This document shows positions 8,944 to 18,092 of a stretch of DNA of 64,000 nucleotides, one piece after another. Numbering within the stretch: position 1 is the first letter of the stretch; the number at the start of each line of letters is the position of its first letter. The stretch is from Clostridia bacterium. Its GTDB lineage: Bacteria; Bacillota; Clostridia; Oscillospirales; CAG-272. A program made the position numbers and the translations under genes. The notes under the pieces were generated by a model. That model was not told the DNA's origin, searched no databases, and saw nothing but the letters and a program-made list of their open reading frames with translations. The stretch covers positions 35,144 through 99,143 of the forward strand of contig JAGATA010000041.1 of the NCBI GenBank assembly GCA_017621475.1, given 5' to 3'.

Positions 8944-9519
8944 TTATGATTGTTCGCCCGTGCGTGATGAAATATTCTCTATCTCCCTTTTTGTTTCCCT
9001 TGTATAATCGCAAAGGCGGATGCGCCGCCCTGCTTCTGTTTGTGCTTGCGGGAAAAGATTCTCCACGATAACAGCGTGTTCCCCATTTATATAAAACTCG
9101 TTTTTCTCCGCTTTTTTTGCGTCGCGGCGGGATAAAAAGCGGCGCGGCGGAAGGAGCAGTTCGCGCTCCGTGTCCCAAACCTGGCAAAATTTCCTGTAAA
9201 ACAAAAGCTCTTTTCCGCTTGATACGGCATATTCCTGCACGATGCTCGCAATTTCTTCCTCGGCAAACGCGGCAGATGAAAAAAGGCGAATGCAAAGCGG
9301 TTCAAAATTTTTTCTCTCTCCTCTTGCCATATTTTCGTACTCCGCAAGGTAAGCTCCCGCCGCTTTTTCAAAAAACGTGTGAAGCTCCTCTGCCATTTCC
9401 GCGTAAAAATCGGATATTCTCTGCGCCGCAGGAAAGCGCGGATAAAGAAAATATGCCCGTGCCACGGCGTTGCCGTAGGAAGATACGCTGTATTTTTTCT
9501 CCTCCATAACAATATTCAT
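8944..9519 (-). CDS. uncharacterised protein, possibly DUF3298/RsiV-like
   Basis: A 191-residue soluble protein starting at an ATG with GGAG seven bases upstream. It has no signal peptide and no membrane segment. It contains aromatic-rich strands and a segment FCQVWDTERELLLPPRRFL that resembles the W-D-x-x-x-G/R-x-L-L/x-P-x-D/R-F pattern of DUF3298-like beta domains. The rest (YPRFPAAQRISDFYAEM) is also compatible with that family. The match is weak and made by eye. The C-terminus is Arg/Glu rich. It stands alone between the TSUP pair (convergent) and the leucine-rich lipoprotein (divergent), so context gives no function. Confidence 0.6.
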   Translation of the reverse strand: MNIVMEEKKYSVSSYGNAVARAYFLYPRFPAAQRISDFYAEMAEELHTFFEKAAGAYLAEYENMARGERKNFEPLCIRLFSSAAFAEEEIASIVQEYAVSSGKELLFYRKFCQVWDTERELLLPPRRFLSRRDAKKAEKNEFYINGEHAVIVENLFPQAQTEAGRRIRLCDYTRETKREIENISSRTGEQS

Positions 9520-9640
9520 AAAAAATCTCCGAAAATGTGTTTTCCTAAATATTATGCGGAAAAAGAGGCAAAAAGCACTTTCCCTTTCACTGTTTCGGTA
9601 AATAATTTTTGTATATATTGTTAACTGATCCGCGCTTTTA

Positions 9641-9669
9641 TTGACTTTGCCCTTTCTTTGTAGTAAAAT
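9641..9669 (+). promoter_or_regulatory. sigma-A type promoter for the leucine-rich lipoprotein gene
   Basis: TTGACT (9641-9646), a 17-base spacer and TAAAAT (9664-9669). The start codon follows 35 bases later with a GGGGG ribosome-binding site. Confidence 0.65.
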
Positions 9670-9704
9670 AAAAATACTTAATCTAATTTATCATTGGGGG
9701 ATAT

Positions 9705-11702
9705 ATGAAGAAAATTACAGCGTCCATCTGCGTGCTTCTCTGCACGGCAATACTCCTTTGCTCCTGCTCTTTCGGCGGCGGCGAAACGACCGCATCGCCC
9801 ACAGTTATGTCCGACCTGTATATACAGAACGGCGTGCTTTATAACTGCAAGGATCAAGCGGATGAAAACGGCTCCTTTACCGTTCCCGCAGAGGTAAGCA
9901 TCATCGGCGAGCGCGCTTTTTCCGCCGATACATCCATCAAAAAACTTGTAATCGGCAAAAACGTAAAGCAGATCGCAGAATGCGCGTTCTACGGCAACGA
10001 AACTATAGAAGAAATAATCATCGCAGACGGCGTTGAGATAATCGGCGGCGGTGCGTTCATCGGCTGTACAGCCCTTACGGAAATCATAATTCCCGCAAGC
10101 GTAAAAGAGCTTGGTCCCTACGCCTTCTACCATTGCACGGGGCTTGAAAAAGTAAGACTCCCCGAAACGCTTTCCGAAATATACGAATATACGTTTTCCA
10201 AATGCTCCTCTCTTGAAAGCATTACAATACCCGAAGGTGTTAAGAAAATAAACACAGCGGCGTTCTTCGATTGCAAAAATCTTAAAGAGGTGAACTTTCC
10301 CTCCACGCTTACGGTGCTGGAGGAAGCGGCGTTTGCCCTTTGCTCCGTTCTTGAGAAACTCGACCTTTCCGCAACGGCGCTTGAAACTTTCGACGGAAGC
10401 GTTTGTGTTTCCTGTAAAAAGCTTAAAGAGGTACGCTTCCCCGAAACGCTTAAGACCATCGGATACCAAGCGTTTTATGAGTGCTACGCGCTCTCCGAGC
10501 TCAATATTCCCGATTCCGTTTCATACATCGGCGGCTTTGCGCTCAGTCAAACAGCCTGGTACGATAATCTTTTGGAAGATTACGCCATCGTCGGTGACGG
10601 CGTGCTTGTAAAATGTAACGTAAAAGAGCCCGACCTTTTCGGTAAAGGCATAAAAGCCATCGGTTCTTCCGCATTTTGGAACGCGGAAACAGGATATAAA
10701 TATTCAGAGGAGCTTTCAGAGCTTGAAATACCCGAGGGTGTTACCGTTATTTGCGACTATGCTTTTTACGGCAGCAAGCTTGATAAGATCACACTTCCCT
10801 CTTCTATTGAAAGAATAGAAAAATTTGCTTTTGACGGCGTACTGACCGAAGGAACGGCGAATATCGACTTTTCCGCACTTACAAACCTTACCTACATCGG
10901 CGAAAATGCGTTTGCAAACTGTACAGCTCTCAAAAAGATAGAGCTTCCTGCATCCGTGACGGACGTGGGAAAATACGCTTTCTTTAAAACGGGCGCAATG
11001 GAAACCTTCCTTAAAAACGCGCGCGAAACAAAGACAACGGATGACGATTTTTGGATAAGCGGCAACGGTGTGCTCCTTCACTGTATGGTAACAGACAGTC
11101 AGGAAAGCATCAAAATTCCCGACGGCGTTAAGATAATCGCAGGCGGCGCGCTTGCAGGATGGGACAACACCATCATATATCAAACAAACGAAGGAATTAC
11201 GGATGAATATTGGTACAACGCATGGAATGCGGATAAATTAAAGAAGATAACACTTCCCGAAACCGTTGAAAAGATATGCGGCGGCGCTTTCGTTTCCGCA
11301 ACCTCTCTTGAAGAGATCAACATTCCCGAAAAGGTAAGCTCCATCGGAGACGGCGCGTTTATGTACTGCACAAATCTTCACGACATCACTATCACGAACG
11401 GAGTTAAAGCAATCGGAAACAGAGCATTCTCCTACAGCGGTCTTTACTCCATCGTGCTTGAACTGACAGGCGTTGAAAAGCTCGGTCACGAGGTATTCTA
11501 CGGTTGCAAAAATCTTGTTTGGGTAACATTCCCCGTGGGCGTTTCCGATATAGGCTCCAACCTGCTCCTCGGCTGCACCGCGCTTCGCAACGTATATATC
11601 TCTCCCAAAGCAAGCGCAAGAGTTTACGATATAATCGGAAACGACATCTATTCCTCCGAAATGAGAAACAACATCTCGCTTCATTACTACGTTGAAAACT
11701 AA
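9705..11702 (+). CDS. leucine-rich repeat lipoprotein, BspA type (LRR_5)
   Basis: A 665-residue surface protein. It begins with a lipoprotein signal peptide ending in the lipobox LLCSC (Cys at about 22), so it should be diacylated and anchored to the outer face of the membrane. The mature part is made of about 15-18 copies of the BspA/TpLRR repeat. Its pattern is I-x-x-x-A-F-x-x-C-x-x-L-x-x-I-x-I-P-x-x-V, for example GGAFIGCTALTEIIIPASV and GDGAFMYCTNLHDITITNGV. Some repeats are interrupted by degenerate stretches (about 285-335 and 415-450). Such proteins are common in gut Clostridia and bind host or bacterial surfaces; the ligand here is unknown. It is transcribed from its own promoter and ends 24 bases before the DUF896 gene. 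Confidence 0.9.
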   Translation: MKKITASICVLLCTAILLCSCSFGGGETTASPTVMSDLYIQNGVLYNCKDQADENGSFTVPAEVSIIGERAFSADTSIKKLVIGKNVKQIAECAFYGNETIEEIIIADGVEIIGGGAFIGCTALTEIIIPASVKELGPYAFYHCTGLEKVRLPETLSEIYEYTFSKCSSLESITIPEGVKKINTAAFFDCKNLKEVNFPSTLTVLEEAAFALCSVLEKLDLSATALETFDGSVCVSCKKLKEVRFPETLKTIGYQAFYECYALSELNIPDSVSYIGGFALSQTAWYDNLLEDYAIVGDGVLVKCNVKEPDLFGKGIKAIGSSAFWNAETGYKYSEELSELEIPEGVTVICDYAFYGSKLDKITLPSSIERIEKFAFDGVLTEGTANIDFSALTNLTYIGENAFANCTALKKIELPASVTDVGKYAFFKTGAMETFLKNARETKTTDDDFWISGNGVLLHCMVTDSQESIKIPDGVKIIAGGALAGWDNTIIYQTNEGITDEYWYNAWNADKLKKITLPETVEKICGGAFVSATSLEEINIPEKVSSIGDGAFMYCTNLHDITITNGVKAIGNRAFSYSGLYSIVLELTGVEKLGHEVFYGCKNLVWVTFPVGVSDIGSNLLLGCTALRNVYISPKASARVYDIIGNDIYSSEMRNNISLHYYVEN

Positions 11703-11726
11703 CTTTCAAGAAAAGGATACATTATT

Positions 11727-11933
11727 ATGAGCCAACTCACAGACAGAATAAACGAGCTTGCCCGCAAAGCCAAAACGGAAGGACTTACGGACGAAGAAAA
11801 GCTTGAACAGGCAAAGCTGCGCGATGAATTCCGCGCGGCTTTCCGCAGAAATTTCGGGCTTCAGCTTGAAAACACCACTTTCGTGGACGAAAAAGGCAAC
11901 GTGCTCAAGCCCGGAAACAAAAAAGGAGAATAA
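11727..11933 (+). CDS. DUF896 (YnzC/UPF0291) family small protein
   Basis: A 68-residue cytosolic protein matching the short Firmicute DUF896 family: two antiparallel helices with INELARKAKTEGLTDEE and KLRDEFRAAFRRNF, then LENTTFVDEKGN. Members such as B. subtilis YnzC are small helical hairpins of unsettled function; some are linked to the SOS operon. RBS AAAGGA is upstream. The aminopeptidase ATG follows its stop by one base, and its own final codons (AAAGGAGAATAA) supply the ribosome-binding site of that gene. Confidence 0.92.
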   Translation: MSQLTDRINELARKAKTEGLTDEEKLEQAKLRDEFRAAFRRNFGLQLENTTFVDEKGNVLKPGNKKGE

Positions 11934-11934
11934 A

Positions 11935-13170
11935 ATGAACGAAAAGCTCATCGAAAAATACGCTCGCCTCATAGCGTGCGCGGGCGCAAATATCGGTGCG
12001 GGCGAAGAAGTAGTCATCTATTCCTCTGTGGAAACACACTCCTTTGCAAGGGTCTTTGCAAAGGAGTGTTATCTTGCAGGGGCATCTGCCGTGCGCGTGG
12101 ATTTTCGCGATGACGAGCTTACGAAGCTTTCCTGTGAACACCAAACGAAAAAGGATTTTTGCCGCATTTACCCTTGGCAAACGGCGAAGATGCGTTACCG
12201 TGCGGAAAAGCACCACATCCGCATCTATATTGACAGCGAATCTCCAAACTCGCTGGACGGCGTAGACCGTGCAAAATACGACACTGCCCTGCACGCAAGA
12301 TATAAAAAGTTTAAAAAATACGTCGATATGGCACAAGGCATGGAAAAATGGGTCGTTGCGGCTTACCCTTCCCGCGAGTGGGCAAAGGTAGTTTTCCCGA
12401 ATGACGATGAAAACAAGGCTTTTGAAAAACTCCTTTCGGCAATACTCGAAAGCGTAAACGTAAACGAGGAAAACGATCCCCTCGCAGCATGGCAGGCGCA
12501 CGATGCCGCCCTTCACACCCGTTGCGAAAAACTCAATAAATATAAATTCGATTACCTTGAATATAAAAGCGCAAACGGAACGGATTTTCGCGTTTGGCTC
12601 ATTCCCGAAACGCATTGGTGCGGCGGCGGTGAATTTACAAAAACGGGCAAATATTTCAGCGCAAATATGCCCACAGAGGAAATATTTATAAGCCCCCGCG
12701 CGGGAAAGGCGGAGGGCAAGCTCGTTTCCACAATGCCGCTGTCATATAACGGTCAGCTTATAGATAAATTTTCCATTACGTTCAAGGACGGCAAGGTTTC
12801 CGATTTTTCCGCAGAGAAAGGCTTCGAGCAGCTTAAAACCATGATAGAAAGCGACGAAGGGGCGCGTATGCTCGGCGAGGTCGCTCTCGTTCCCAAAGGG
12901 AACGGCATTGCTCGCCAAGGCATTCTTTTCTACAGCACGCTGTTCGACGAAAACGCAAGCTGTCATGTGGCTTTGGGCGAGGGGTATATCGACACGGTTG
13001 ATGATTACGCTTCCCGCACGCTTGAAGAATGCCGGGCTCTGGGCATAAACGAAAGCCGGATCCACGTCGATTTTATGATAGGCTCGGATGACCTTTCCAT
13101 CGTCGGATACAAGGACGGCAAAGGCACTAAAATTTTCGAAAACGGCACGTTTACGAAAGAATTTGAATAA
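11935..13170 (+). CDS. M29 family aminopeptidase (AmpS-like)
   Basis: A 411-residue metallopeptidase of family M29, which removes N-terminal residues from peptides in the cytosol. The opening pattern LIEKYARLIACAGANIGAGEEVVI, C-terminal SCHVALGEGY and ESRIHVDFMIGSDDLSI hold conserved His/Glu/Asp metal-binding positions. The length is normal (family about 400-415). The start at 11935 is set by AAAGGAG five bases upstream; a longer in-frame reading overlaps DUF896 in another phase and is rejected. It probably shares a transcript with the DUF896 gene, and a bidirectional terminator follows at 13176. Confidence 0.93.
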   Translation: MNEKLIEKYARLIACAGANIGAGEEVVIYSSVETHSFARVFAKECYLAGASAVRVDFRDDELTKLSCEHQTKKDFCRIYPWQTAKMRYRAEKHHIRIYIDSESPNSLDGVDRAKYDTALHARYKKFKKYVDMAQGMEKWVVAAYPSREWAKVVFPNDDENKAFEKLLSAILESVNVNEENDPLAAWQAHDAALHTRCEKLNKYKFDYLEYKSANGTDFRVWLIPETHWCGGGEFTKTGKYFSANMPTEEIFISPRAGKAEGKLVSTMPLSYNGQLIDKFSITFKDGKVSDFSAEKGFEQLKTMIESDEGARMLGEVALVPKGNGIARQGILFYSTLFDENASCHVALGEGYIDTVDDYASRTLEECRALGINESRIHVDFMIGSDDLSIVGYKDGKGTKIFENGTFTKEFE

Positions 13171-13175
13171 ATACA

Positions 13176-13207
13176 AAAATCAGTCGGACTTGCATCCGAC
13201 TGATTTT
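13176..13207. terminator. bidirectional intrinsic terminator
   Basis: A perfect 13-base stem, AAAATCAGTCGGA and its complement, around a six-base loop. A-tract and T-tract flanks let it serve both the aminopeptidase gene (rightward) and the CotH gene (leftward), which converge here. Confidence 0.85.
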
Positions 13208-13210
13208 CTT

Positions 13211-15154
13211 TTATCTCTTTTTCTTAATGAATATCAGAATTCCAACACACGCGCCTATGGCAATAACGCCTGCGCACACCCATATCACCGCGCCGTATGC
13301 AAAAGGTTCTGCAACATCGCCAGAAGAAGGCTCGGAAACGCTTGTTTCAAGCGTTTGTGATGTGGAGGGAGTAGTCTGCACCGTAGTTGTCTGTGCCGAG
13401 TCTGTCGCAGCTGTGCTTTGCGTCGTTACGGGAAGCACCGTTGTGTTATCGCTCGGTTTTTCCTCTATCGGGGCTTTTCCTATGCTGTCAAGAAGTGACG
13501 AGGAACGGGAAGAAAGGTAATAGCGCATAAAGCCGAGCGCCGTTTCCTGCGATGTGTCTTGCGCCGTTCCGTATTTCTCAAACTGAACAAATTTTACGCT
13601 CGTCTTATAACCGCCCGCGGAAAGAAGCCAAGAGTTTGTGTCATAAAGTTTCCAACGCGTTCTGTCCATCATAACGGAAGAGTATATTTCATTTACGCTT
13701 TCTTCAAACCACCCGCCGGGGAGAAGATATTCTTTCACTTTTGCGTGCGCTGTTTCGTATATCTTTGCAACCGCCGCCGCGAAATCATCGTGCTTCATAA
13801 GGGGAGAAGCAAGACCGCGGTGATAGCTTTGGAAAACTCCGTGCTGCGCCCAAAGATATGCCGTATCCGTGCCGAATTCCTTATTGAAGTTGATGTTTCC
13901 AAGGGTATTGTCCATATCCCAGATAGGGCCGCAGAAAATTTTTGACGTCGTACTGCCAACGTTTTTATCCTTGAAGAAGAACATACTGGAAAGGTATGCG
14001 TCCCAGTTCTTGAGAAGCTCCTGCACGGTATAAACGGCAGCAAAGCTTTCAATATCTATATACTCGGAATAATGCTTGCCTTTTTTATTGTAACCCGTTT
14101 CGGAGTAAGCCGCTTCTTCCATATCGGCAAAAAGCCTTGCTATATATTCCATCTCCTCCTTGCTTGCAAACTCTGGGGATTTTACAACGTAGGTGTTTCC
14201 GTTTTCCGTAGTAAAGCGCGAAGGCTCGGAAGAACCGCGGATATTATCAAGCTCCACGATGTAGCCGCCCGTAATATCCTCAGGCGATTTTACGCCTACG
14301 GTATATGTGTAGCTTGTGATGATGGAATTTTTAATAAGCGTTCCGCTTGTGACCGTTTTTTGAGAAAGAGCTGCAAAATCCACGTTCGGATTTGCCGCTT
14401 CGTTGTCCTTTTCAAGCTCGGAAATGTCTATTCTGTTCCCGTCTATCTGCACCTTTTCGCAGATCATATAAAGACCGCGGTATGAACCGTCTATGTAAAG
14501 ATCTACAAAATTATATTCGATATTGTAAGGAACGGAAAGATCCTCGCCCAGCTTGAACGCAAGTGCGTTATGAAGAGCAGATTGGTCAGTATAGTTTGCA
14601 AGGAGTATCCACGTTTTTGCTTTATCCATACCGAGTATCTCTTTTTTCGAAGAGAGCTTTATCTGGTACGGCTTTTTATAATAGCTCCATGTGGCGTTGC
14701 CTCTGCCCTTTATTTCGCTTGAGGTTTCTTCCGTATCGCAATACTCAACCTCGCCTTTTTCGTTCACGATGGCGATCTTTGCTTTTTTATCGCGGTTGTT
14801 TTTGCTCTGTTCAATGTAGCTAAGCCCATTGGATGTCCCCACAAAGAGAGAAGCAACTCCGCCGTGGTAAAAAGTATATTTCGTTCCGTCAACGGAAAGA
14901 ACGTAGCATTCCGCGCCGCGCGCGTCCGTAGTCTTCGCGCCCGAAAGGTCGAGCATCTGACCTGTGGAAAGCTTTACATTTTTAATGTCAACGCTTGCAG
15001 GGAGATAGAATATATTTCCGCTTGGTAAAACATTCTGCGTTTTTTCTCCTATGGTAACTACCGCGGAAAGACCGCTTTCCGCGGCAAGAGAGCCTACGCA
15101 GAAAAGTGAACAGAAAATCGCCAATACAACCAGTAAAGATATTATCTTTTTCAA
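13211..15154 (-). CDS. CotH-like kinase family surface protein with C-terminal membrane anchor
   Basis: A 647-residue exported protein. It has a signal peptide (KKIISLLVVLAIFCSLF) and a short N-terminal beta region. The CotH kinase domain spans about residues 145-480, with the family motif GRGNATWSYYKKPYQIKL, then AKTWILLANYTDQSALHNAL, DLYIDGSYRGLYMICEKVQI and the catalytic-region stretch CGPIWDMDNTLG. A Thr/Ser-rich linker follows (about 575-615), then a hydrophobic anchor and a basic tail (IFIKKKR). CotH proteins phosphorylate spore-coat proteins in Bacillus; many Clostridial members sit on the cell surface instead, as this anchor suggests. I use a TTG start at 15154 because AAAGGAGC precedes it at normal spacing; the 16-residue longer frame has no RBS. 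Confidence 0.88.
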   Translation of the reverse strand: MKKIISLLVVLAIFCSLFCVGSLAAESGLSAVVTIGEKTQNVLPSGNIFYLPASVDIKNVKLSTGQMLDLSGAKTTDARGAECYVLSVDGTKYTFYHGGVASLFVGTSNGLSYIEQSKNNRDKKAKIAIVNEKGEVEYCDTEETSSEIKGRGNATWSYYKKPYQIKLSSKKEILGMDKAKTWILLANYTDQSALHNALAFKLGEDLSVPYNIEYNFVDLYIDGSYRGLYMICEKVQIDGNRIDISELEKDNEAANPNVDFAALSQKTVTSGTLIKNSIITSYTYTVGVKSPEDITGGYIVELDNIRGSSEPSRFTTENGNTYVVKSPEFASKEEMEYIARLFADMEEAAYSETGYNKKGKHYSEYIDIESFAAVYTVQELLKNWDAYLSSMFFFKDKNVGSTTSKIFCGPIWDMDNTLGNINFNKEFGTDTAYLWAQHGVFQSYHRGLASPLMKHDDFAAAVAKIYETAHAKVKEYLLPGGWFEESVNEIYSSVMMDRTRWKLYDTNSWLLSAGGYKTSVKFVQFEKYGTAQDTSQETALGFMRYYLSSRSSSLLDSIGKAPIEEKPSDNTTVLPVTTQSTAATDSAQTTTVQTTPSTSQTLETSVSEPSSGDVAEPFAYGAVIWVCAGVIAIGACVGILIFIKKKR

Positions 15155-15199
15155 AATAAGCTCCTTTCTCAAATGACGTAAGATTGTTTCGATACAAAA

Positions 15200-15223
15200 C
15201 AAGGCGTATTTTCATACGCCTTG
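15200..15223 (-). terminator. intrinsic terminator after nadA
   Basis: On the minus strand a perfect ten-base stem (CAAGGCGTAT and its complement) with a GAAA loop is followed by TTTTGT. It ends the nadA transcript just upstream of the CotH gene. Confidence 0.8.
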
Positions 15224-15236
15224 GAATAAATTATTA

Positions 15237-16154
15237 TCAGCCGCCGAGGCGAATCATTTCGTCGATGCAGCCGCGAGCCTTTGCGATAACTTCATCGTCA
15301 AGCTCGATCTCTTCACCGCCCTTGCCGCGAACAGCGTTGTAAACGTCCATAAGTGTTGTCGCCTTCATATCGGGGCAGATGAGCTTCATAGAAAGGGGAT
15401 AGAATTTCTTATCCGGAAATTCATACTGAAGCTGTTCCGCAATGCTTATTTCCGTGCCGATGATAAATTCGTCAGCATCGCTCTTGCGCGCGTAATCGAG
15501 TATGCCCGCCGTAGAGCCTGCGTAATCTGCCATAAGGCTTATTGCGGGAACACATTCGGGGTGAACGAGCATCTTTGCGTTCGGGTGAGCTTTCTTCATC
15601 TCTTCCGCTTCCTTGGGGTCGATGGCAGAGTGGATGGGACAGCCGCCCTGCAAGAGCTTTATGTTCTTTTCGGGAACCATCTTTGCAACGTATGCGCCGA
15701 GATTGCAATCGGGAATGAAGATAATATTCTTATTGTCTATGTTTTTTACTATCTGAACGGCGGAGGATGATGTTACACAAACATCGCAAACCGTTTTAAG
15801 AAGCGCCGTTGTATTAACGTATGCCACAACGGTATAACCGGGATTTTCTTTTTTAACGCTTTCGATAAAATCCTTGCTCATCTGCTCTGCCATGGGGCAG
15901 CCGGCAATTCCGTTGGAAAGGAGCACGCGCTTTTCGGGGGAGAGGATCTTAACCGTTTCAGCCATAAATCTTACGCCGCACATAAGCACCGTTTTCTGTT
16001 TTACATCCTTTGCAAGCACGCTGAGCTTATATGAGTCGCCCGTGTAATCGGCAACCTCGCGCACATCCCTTGCAACATAGCTGTGAGCCAAGATGCAAAT
16101 ATCGTTTTCTTTTTTGAGTCTTATGATCTCGTCCTGTATTTCACGTATATTCAT
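15237..16154 (-). CDS. nadA: quinolinate synthase
   Basis: A 305-residue iron-sulfur enzyme that condenses iminoaspartate with dihydroxyacetone phosphate to quinolinate, for de novo NAD synthesis. The three cysteines that hold the [4Fe-4S] cluster in NadA are visible: C86 in AGCPMAE, C172 in GGCPIH and C260 in LICPDMK. The arrangement and length match the compact Thermotoga-type enzyme. Substrate-binding stretches ILAHSYVARDV, YVNTTALLKT, VHPEC and GSTAGILDYA are also present. The usual partners nadB and nadC are not adjacent, so they must lie elsewhere or be absent. No NAD-linked regulator is seen next to it. Confidence 0.95.
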   Translation of the reverse strand: MNIREIQDEIIRLKKENDICILAHSYVARDVREVADYTGDSYKLSVLAKDVKQKTVLMCGVRFMAETVKILSPEKRVLLSNGIAGCPMAEQMSKDFIESVKKENPGYTVVAYVNTTALLKTVCDVCVTSSSAVQIVKNIDNKNIIFIPDCNLGAYVAKMVPEKNIKLLQGGCPIHSAIDPKEAEEMKKAHPNAKMLVHPECVPAISLMADYAGSTAGILDYARKSDADEFIIGTEISIAEQLQYEFPDKKFYPLSMKLICPDMKATTLMDVYNAVRGKGGEEIELDDEVIAKARGCIDEMIRLGG

Positions 16155-16341
16155 ATTTATTCTTCCTCTCGATAAAATTTCTTGAATGAAAAATGTTTTT
16201 CCGTCTTACATAATAATGATACACAAAAAACGAGCAAAAATCAACAGGAAGTTTTTATGTTTTATTAAAATAAGCCCAAAAAGCTCAATTTCATGTAAAT
16301 TTCTCAATAATGAGGTAAATTTTAATGTTTTCAATCTCGTA

Positions 16342-16370
16342 TTGATTTTAAAAAGAGCGTGTGTTATACT
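16342..16370 (+). promoter_or_regulatory. sigma-A type promoter for the 16403 operon
   Basis: TTGATT (16342-16347), 17 bases, TATACT (16365-16370), with AAGGAGA and the ATG about 32 bases downstream. Confidence 0.65.
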
Positions 16371-16402
16371 GAAAAAAAGAATATATTATAAGGAGATATT
16401 TT

Positions 16403-16729
16403 ATGGAACTCATTCTCTTGGTTTTGTACATTATCCTCTTGGTTTTTGACATTATATTGCTTATCGATACCGCAAGAAAACCCGCAAAGTCAAAATGGCT
16501 CACGCTTTTTATAAGCGAAGCGGTGTTCGCTCTCGTTTCCGTGGGTGTTGCCATGTTTTTTGATAATCTTCCCGGTTCGGGAACGATGCCGGGGCTTACG
16601 TATTTTGCGCACGTTATGTTCAGCCTAGGCGCCGCCCTTGCATTTACGGTAGCTTTCGCTGTTTCTGCTGTAGTCTATATAATTTTGAAAATAAAAAGCA
16701 AGCATTTGCTCGGAGGTGACGAAAAATGA
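16403..16729 (+). CDS. small membrane protein of unknown function
   Basis: A 108-residue protein with three hydrophobic segments (about 3-22, 33-50 and 68-98) and a short Lys-rich C-terminus. I do not recognise the family. It has a good AAGGAGA site and a sigma-A promoter. It overlaps the next gene by four bases (ATGA), so the two are translationally coupled and probably work together at the membrane. The cysK gene follows 16 bases after the second one; whether all three form one operon is open. Confidence 0.75.
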   Translation: MELILLVLYIILLVFDIILLIDTARKPAKSKWLTLFISEAVFALVSVGVAMFFDNLPGSGTMPGLTYFAHVMFSLGAALAFTVAFAVSAVVYIILKIKSKHLLGGDEK

Positions 16730-17121
16730 GAAGCATTAAGCCCGGCAGAGGTCCTTCACGTAATTCTGCGGTGATGTCCGTCTTTATGGCAATATTCGGT
16801 GTTATTTGGACGGTCATTGCAATATCCATCGGCAGTCATATGGGCTTTATCGGAATGATATTCCCGCTTTTCGGCGTTTTGTTCATCGGCATCGCAATAT
16901 ATAACGCAGTATATCACTCCAAAAACGCGAACAGCAAAAACAGACATTCTTTATACGATATAACCGAAAACGGCGAAGAGCCCGACCCCCTTGAAAAAAA
17001 TTTTTCCGCACCCGAAAAAGAGAATGACGAAACTTTCTCGGAAAAGCGTTTTTGCCCTTACTGCGGAAAAAAGACAGACGGCGGCAGATTTTGCAGCAAC
17101 TGCGGCAAAAAGTTAAACTGA
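16726..17121 (+). CDS. membrane protein with C-terminal double-zinc-ribbon motif
   Basis: A 131-residue protein. The N-terminus is basic, two hydrophobic segments follow (about 17-35 and 39-60), then an acidic linker. The C-terminal zinc ribbon reads FCPYCGKKTDGG then FCSNCGKKL (C-x2-C-x10-C-x2-C). The topology suggests a cytosolic ribbon hanging from a membrane hairpin. This architecture is common in Firmicutes and has no fixed function. It overlaps the preceding small membrane protein gene by four bases. Confidence 0.8.
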   Translation: MRSIKPGRGPSRNSAVMSVFMAIFGVIWTVIAISIGSHMGFIGMIFPLFGVLFIGIAIYNAVYHSKNANSKNRHSLYDITENGEEPDPLEKNFSAPEKENDETFSEKRFCPYCGKKTDGGRFCSNCGKKLN

Positions 17122-17137
17122 AAAAGGAGAAATAACT

Positions 17138-18058
17138 ATGAAGATATACGGATCTATCGAAGAACTTATAGGCGGCACACCCCTTCTTGCGCTCTCCAAC
17201 TACGGCAAAGATATTCACGCAAATATTTGGGCAAAGCTCGAATACCTCAATCCCGCAGGCTCCGCAAAGGACAGAATCGCGCGGGAAATGATAGCGGAAG
17301 CGGAAGCGCGCGGTATTCTTAATAAAGGTGACACGATAATCGAACCCACGTCGGGCAACACAGGCATAGGTCTTGCCGCGATCGCCGCCGCAAAAGGCTA
17401 TAAAGTTATCATCACGATGCCCGAAACTATGTCCGAAGAGCGCAAGCTCCTTATGAAAGCATACGGAGCAGAGCTTGTTTTGACGGACGGGTCAAAAGGA
17501 ATGAAGGGCTCTATTGAAAAAGCAGAGGAACTTGCCGCAAAGATACCGGGGTCGTTTATTCCCGCGCAGTTCGAAAATCCTGCAAATCCCGCCGCACACA
17601 GAAAGACAACGGGGCCTGAAATATGGCGCGATACAGACGGCAAGGTTGACATTTTTGTTGCCGGAGTCGGCACAGGCGGCACTATAACGGGCGTTGGAGA
17701 ATACCTTAAAGCGAAAAACCCGGCTATAAAGATAATCGCAGTTGAACCTGCAGACTCTCCCCTGCTCTCAAAGGGCGTGGCAGGCGCACACAAGATACAA
17801 GGCATCGGCGCAAACTTCGTTCCCTCCACCCTCAACAGAGACGTTTACGATGAGATCATCACGGTTGAAAGTGAAGACGCTTTTGCCGCAGGCAGAAAGA
17901 TAGCGGCGACAGAAGGAATTCTTGTTGGTATCTCTTCGGGTGCTGCACTCCACGCCGCAACTCTTGTTGCACAGAGAGAAAAAAATAAAGGTAAAAACAT
18001 AGTGGTGCTTCTTCCCGACACAGGGGATAGGTACCTTTCCACAGAAATGTTCAAATAA
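17138..18058 (+). CDS. cysK: cysteine synthase (O-acetylserine sulfhydrylase)
   Basis: A 306-residue PLP enzyme that makes cysteine from O-acetylserine and sulfide. The Schiff-base Lys lies in NPAGSAKDRIA (about residue 46). The substrate loop PTSGNTGIGLA and the PLP-phosphate glycine loop GVGTGGTITGVGEYLK are present, as is the C-terminal ISSGAALHAA segment. The length is typical of CysK rather than of cystathionine beta-synthase. RBS AAAGGAGAA precedes the ATG. A very strong terminator follows directly. With metY at the right end of the window it gives two routes for sulfide assimilation. Confidence 0.95.
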   Translation: MKIYGSIEELIGGTPLLALSNYGKDIHANIWAKLEYLNPAGSAKDRIAREMIAEAEARGILNKGDTIIEPTSGNTGIGLAAIAAAKGYKVIITMPETMSEERKLLMKAYGAELVLTDGSKGMKGSIEKAEELAAKIPGSFIPAQFENPANPAAHRKTTGPEIWRDTDGKVDIFVAGVGTGGTITGVGEYLKAKNPAIKIIAVEPADSPLLSKGVAGAHKIQGIGANFVPSTLNRDVYDEIITVESEDAFAAGRKIAATEGILVGISSGAALHAATLVAQREKNKGKNIVVLLPDTGDRYLSTEMFK

Positions 18059-18060
18059 AA

Positions 18061-18092
18061 AACGTCGGCTCGATCGAGCCGACGTTTTTTAG
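18061..18092 (+). terminator. intrinsic terminator after cysK
   Basis: A 26-base perfect palindrome (AACGTCGGCTCGA and its complement) followed by a run of T. It starts two bases after the cysK stop. Confidence 0.92.

Noticed and set aside
9705..11702. Tandem DNA repeat or CRISPR array in the leucine-rich gene.
   Set aside because: Repeats are protein-level LRR units with differing codons; no conserved DNA repeat and spacer pattern exists. No CRISPR array was seen anywhere.
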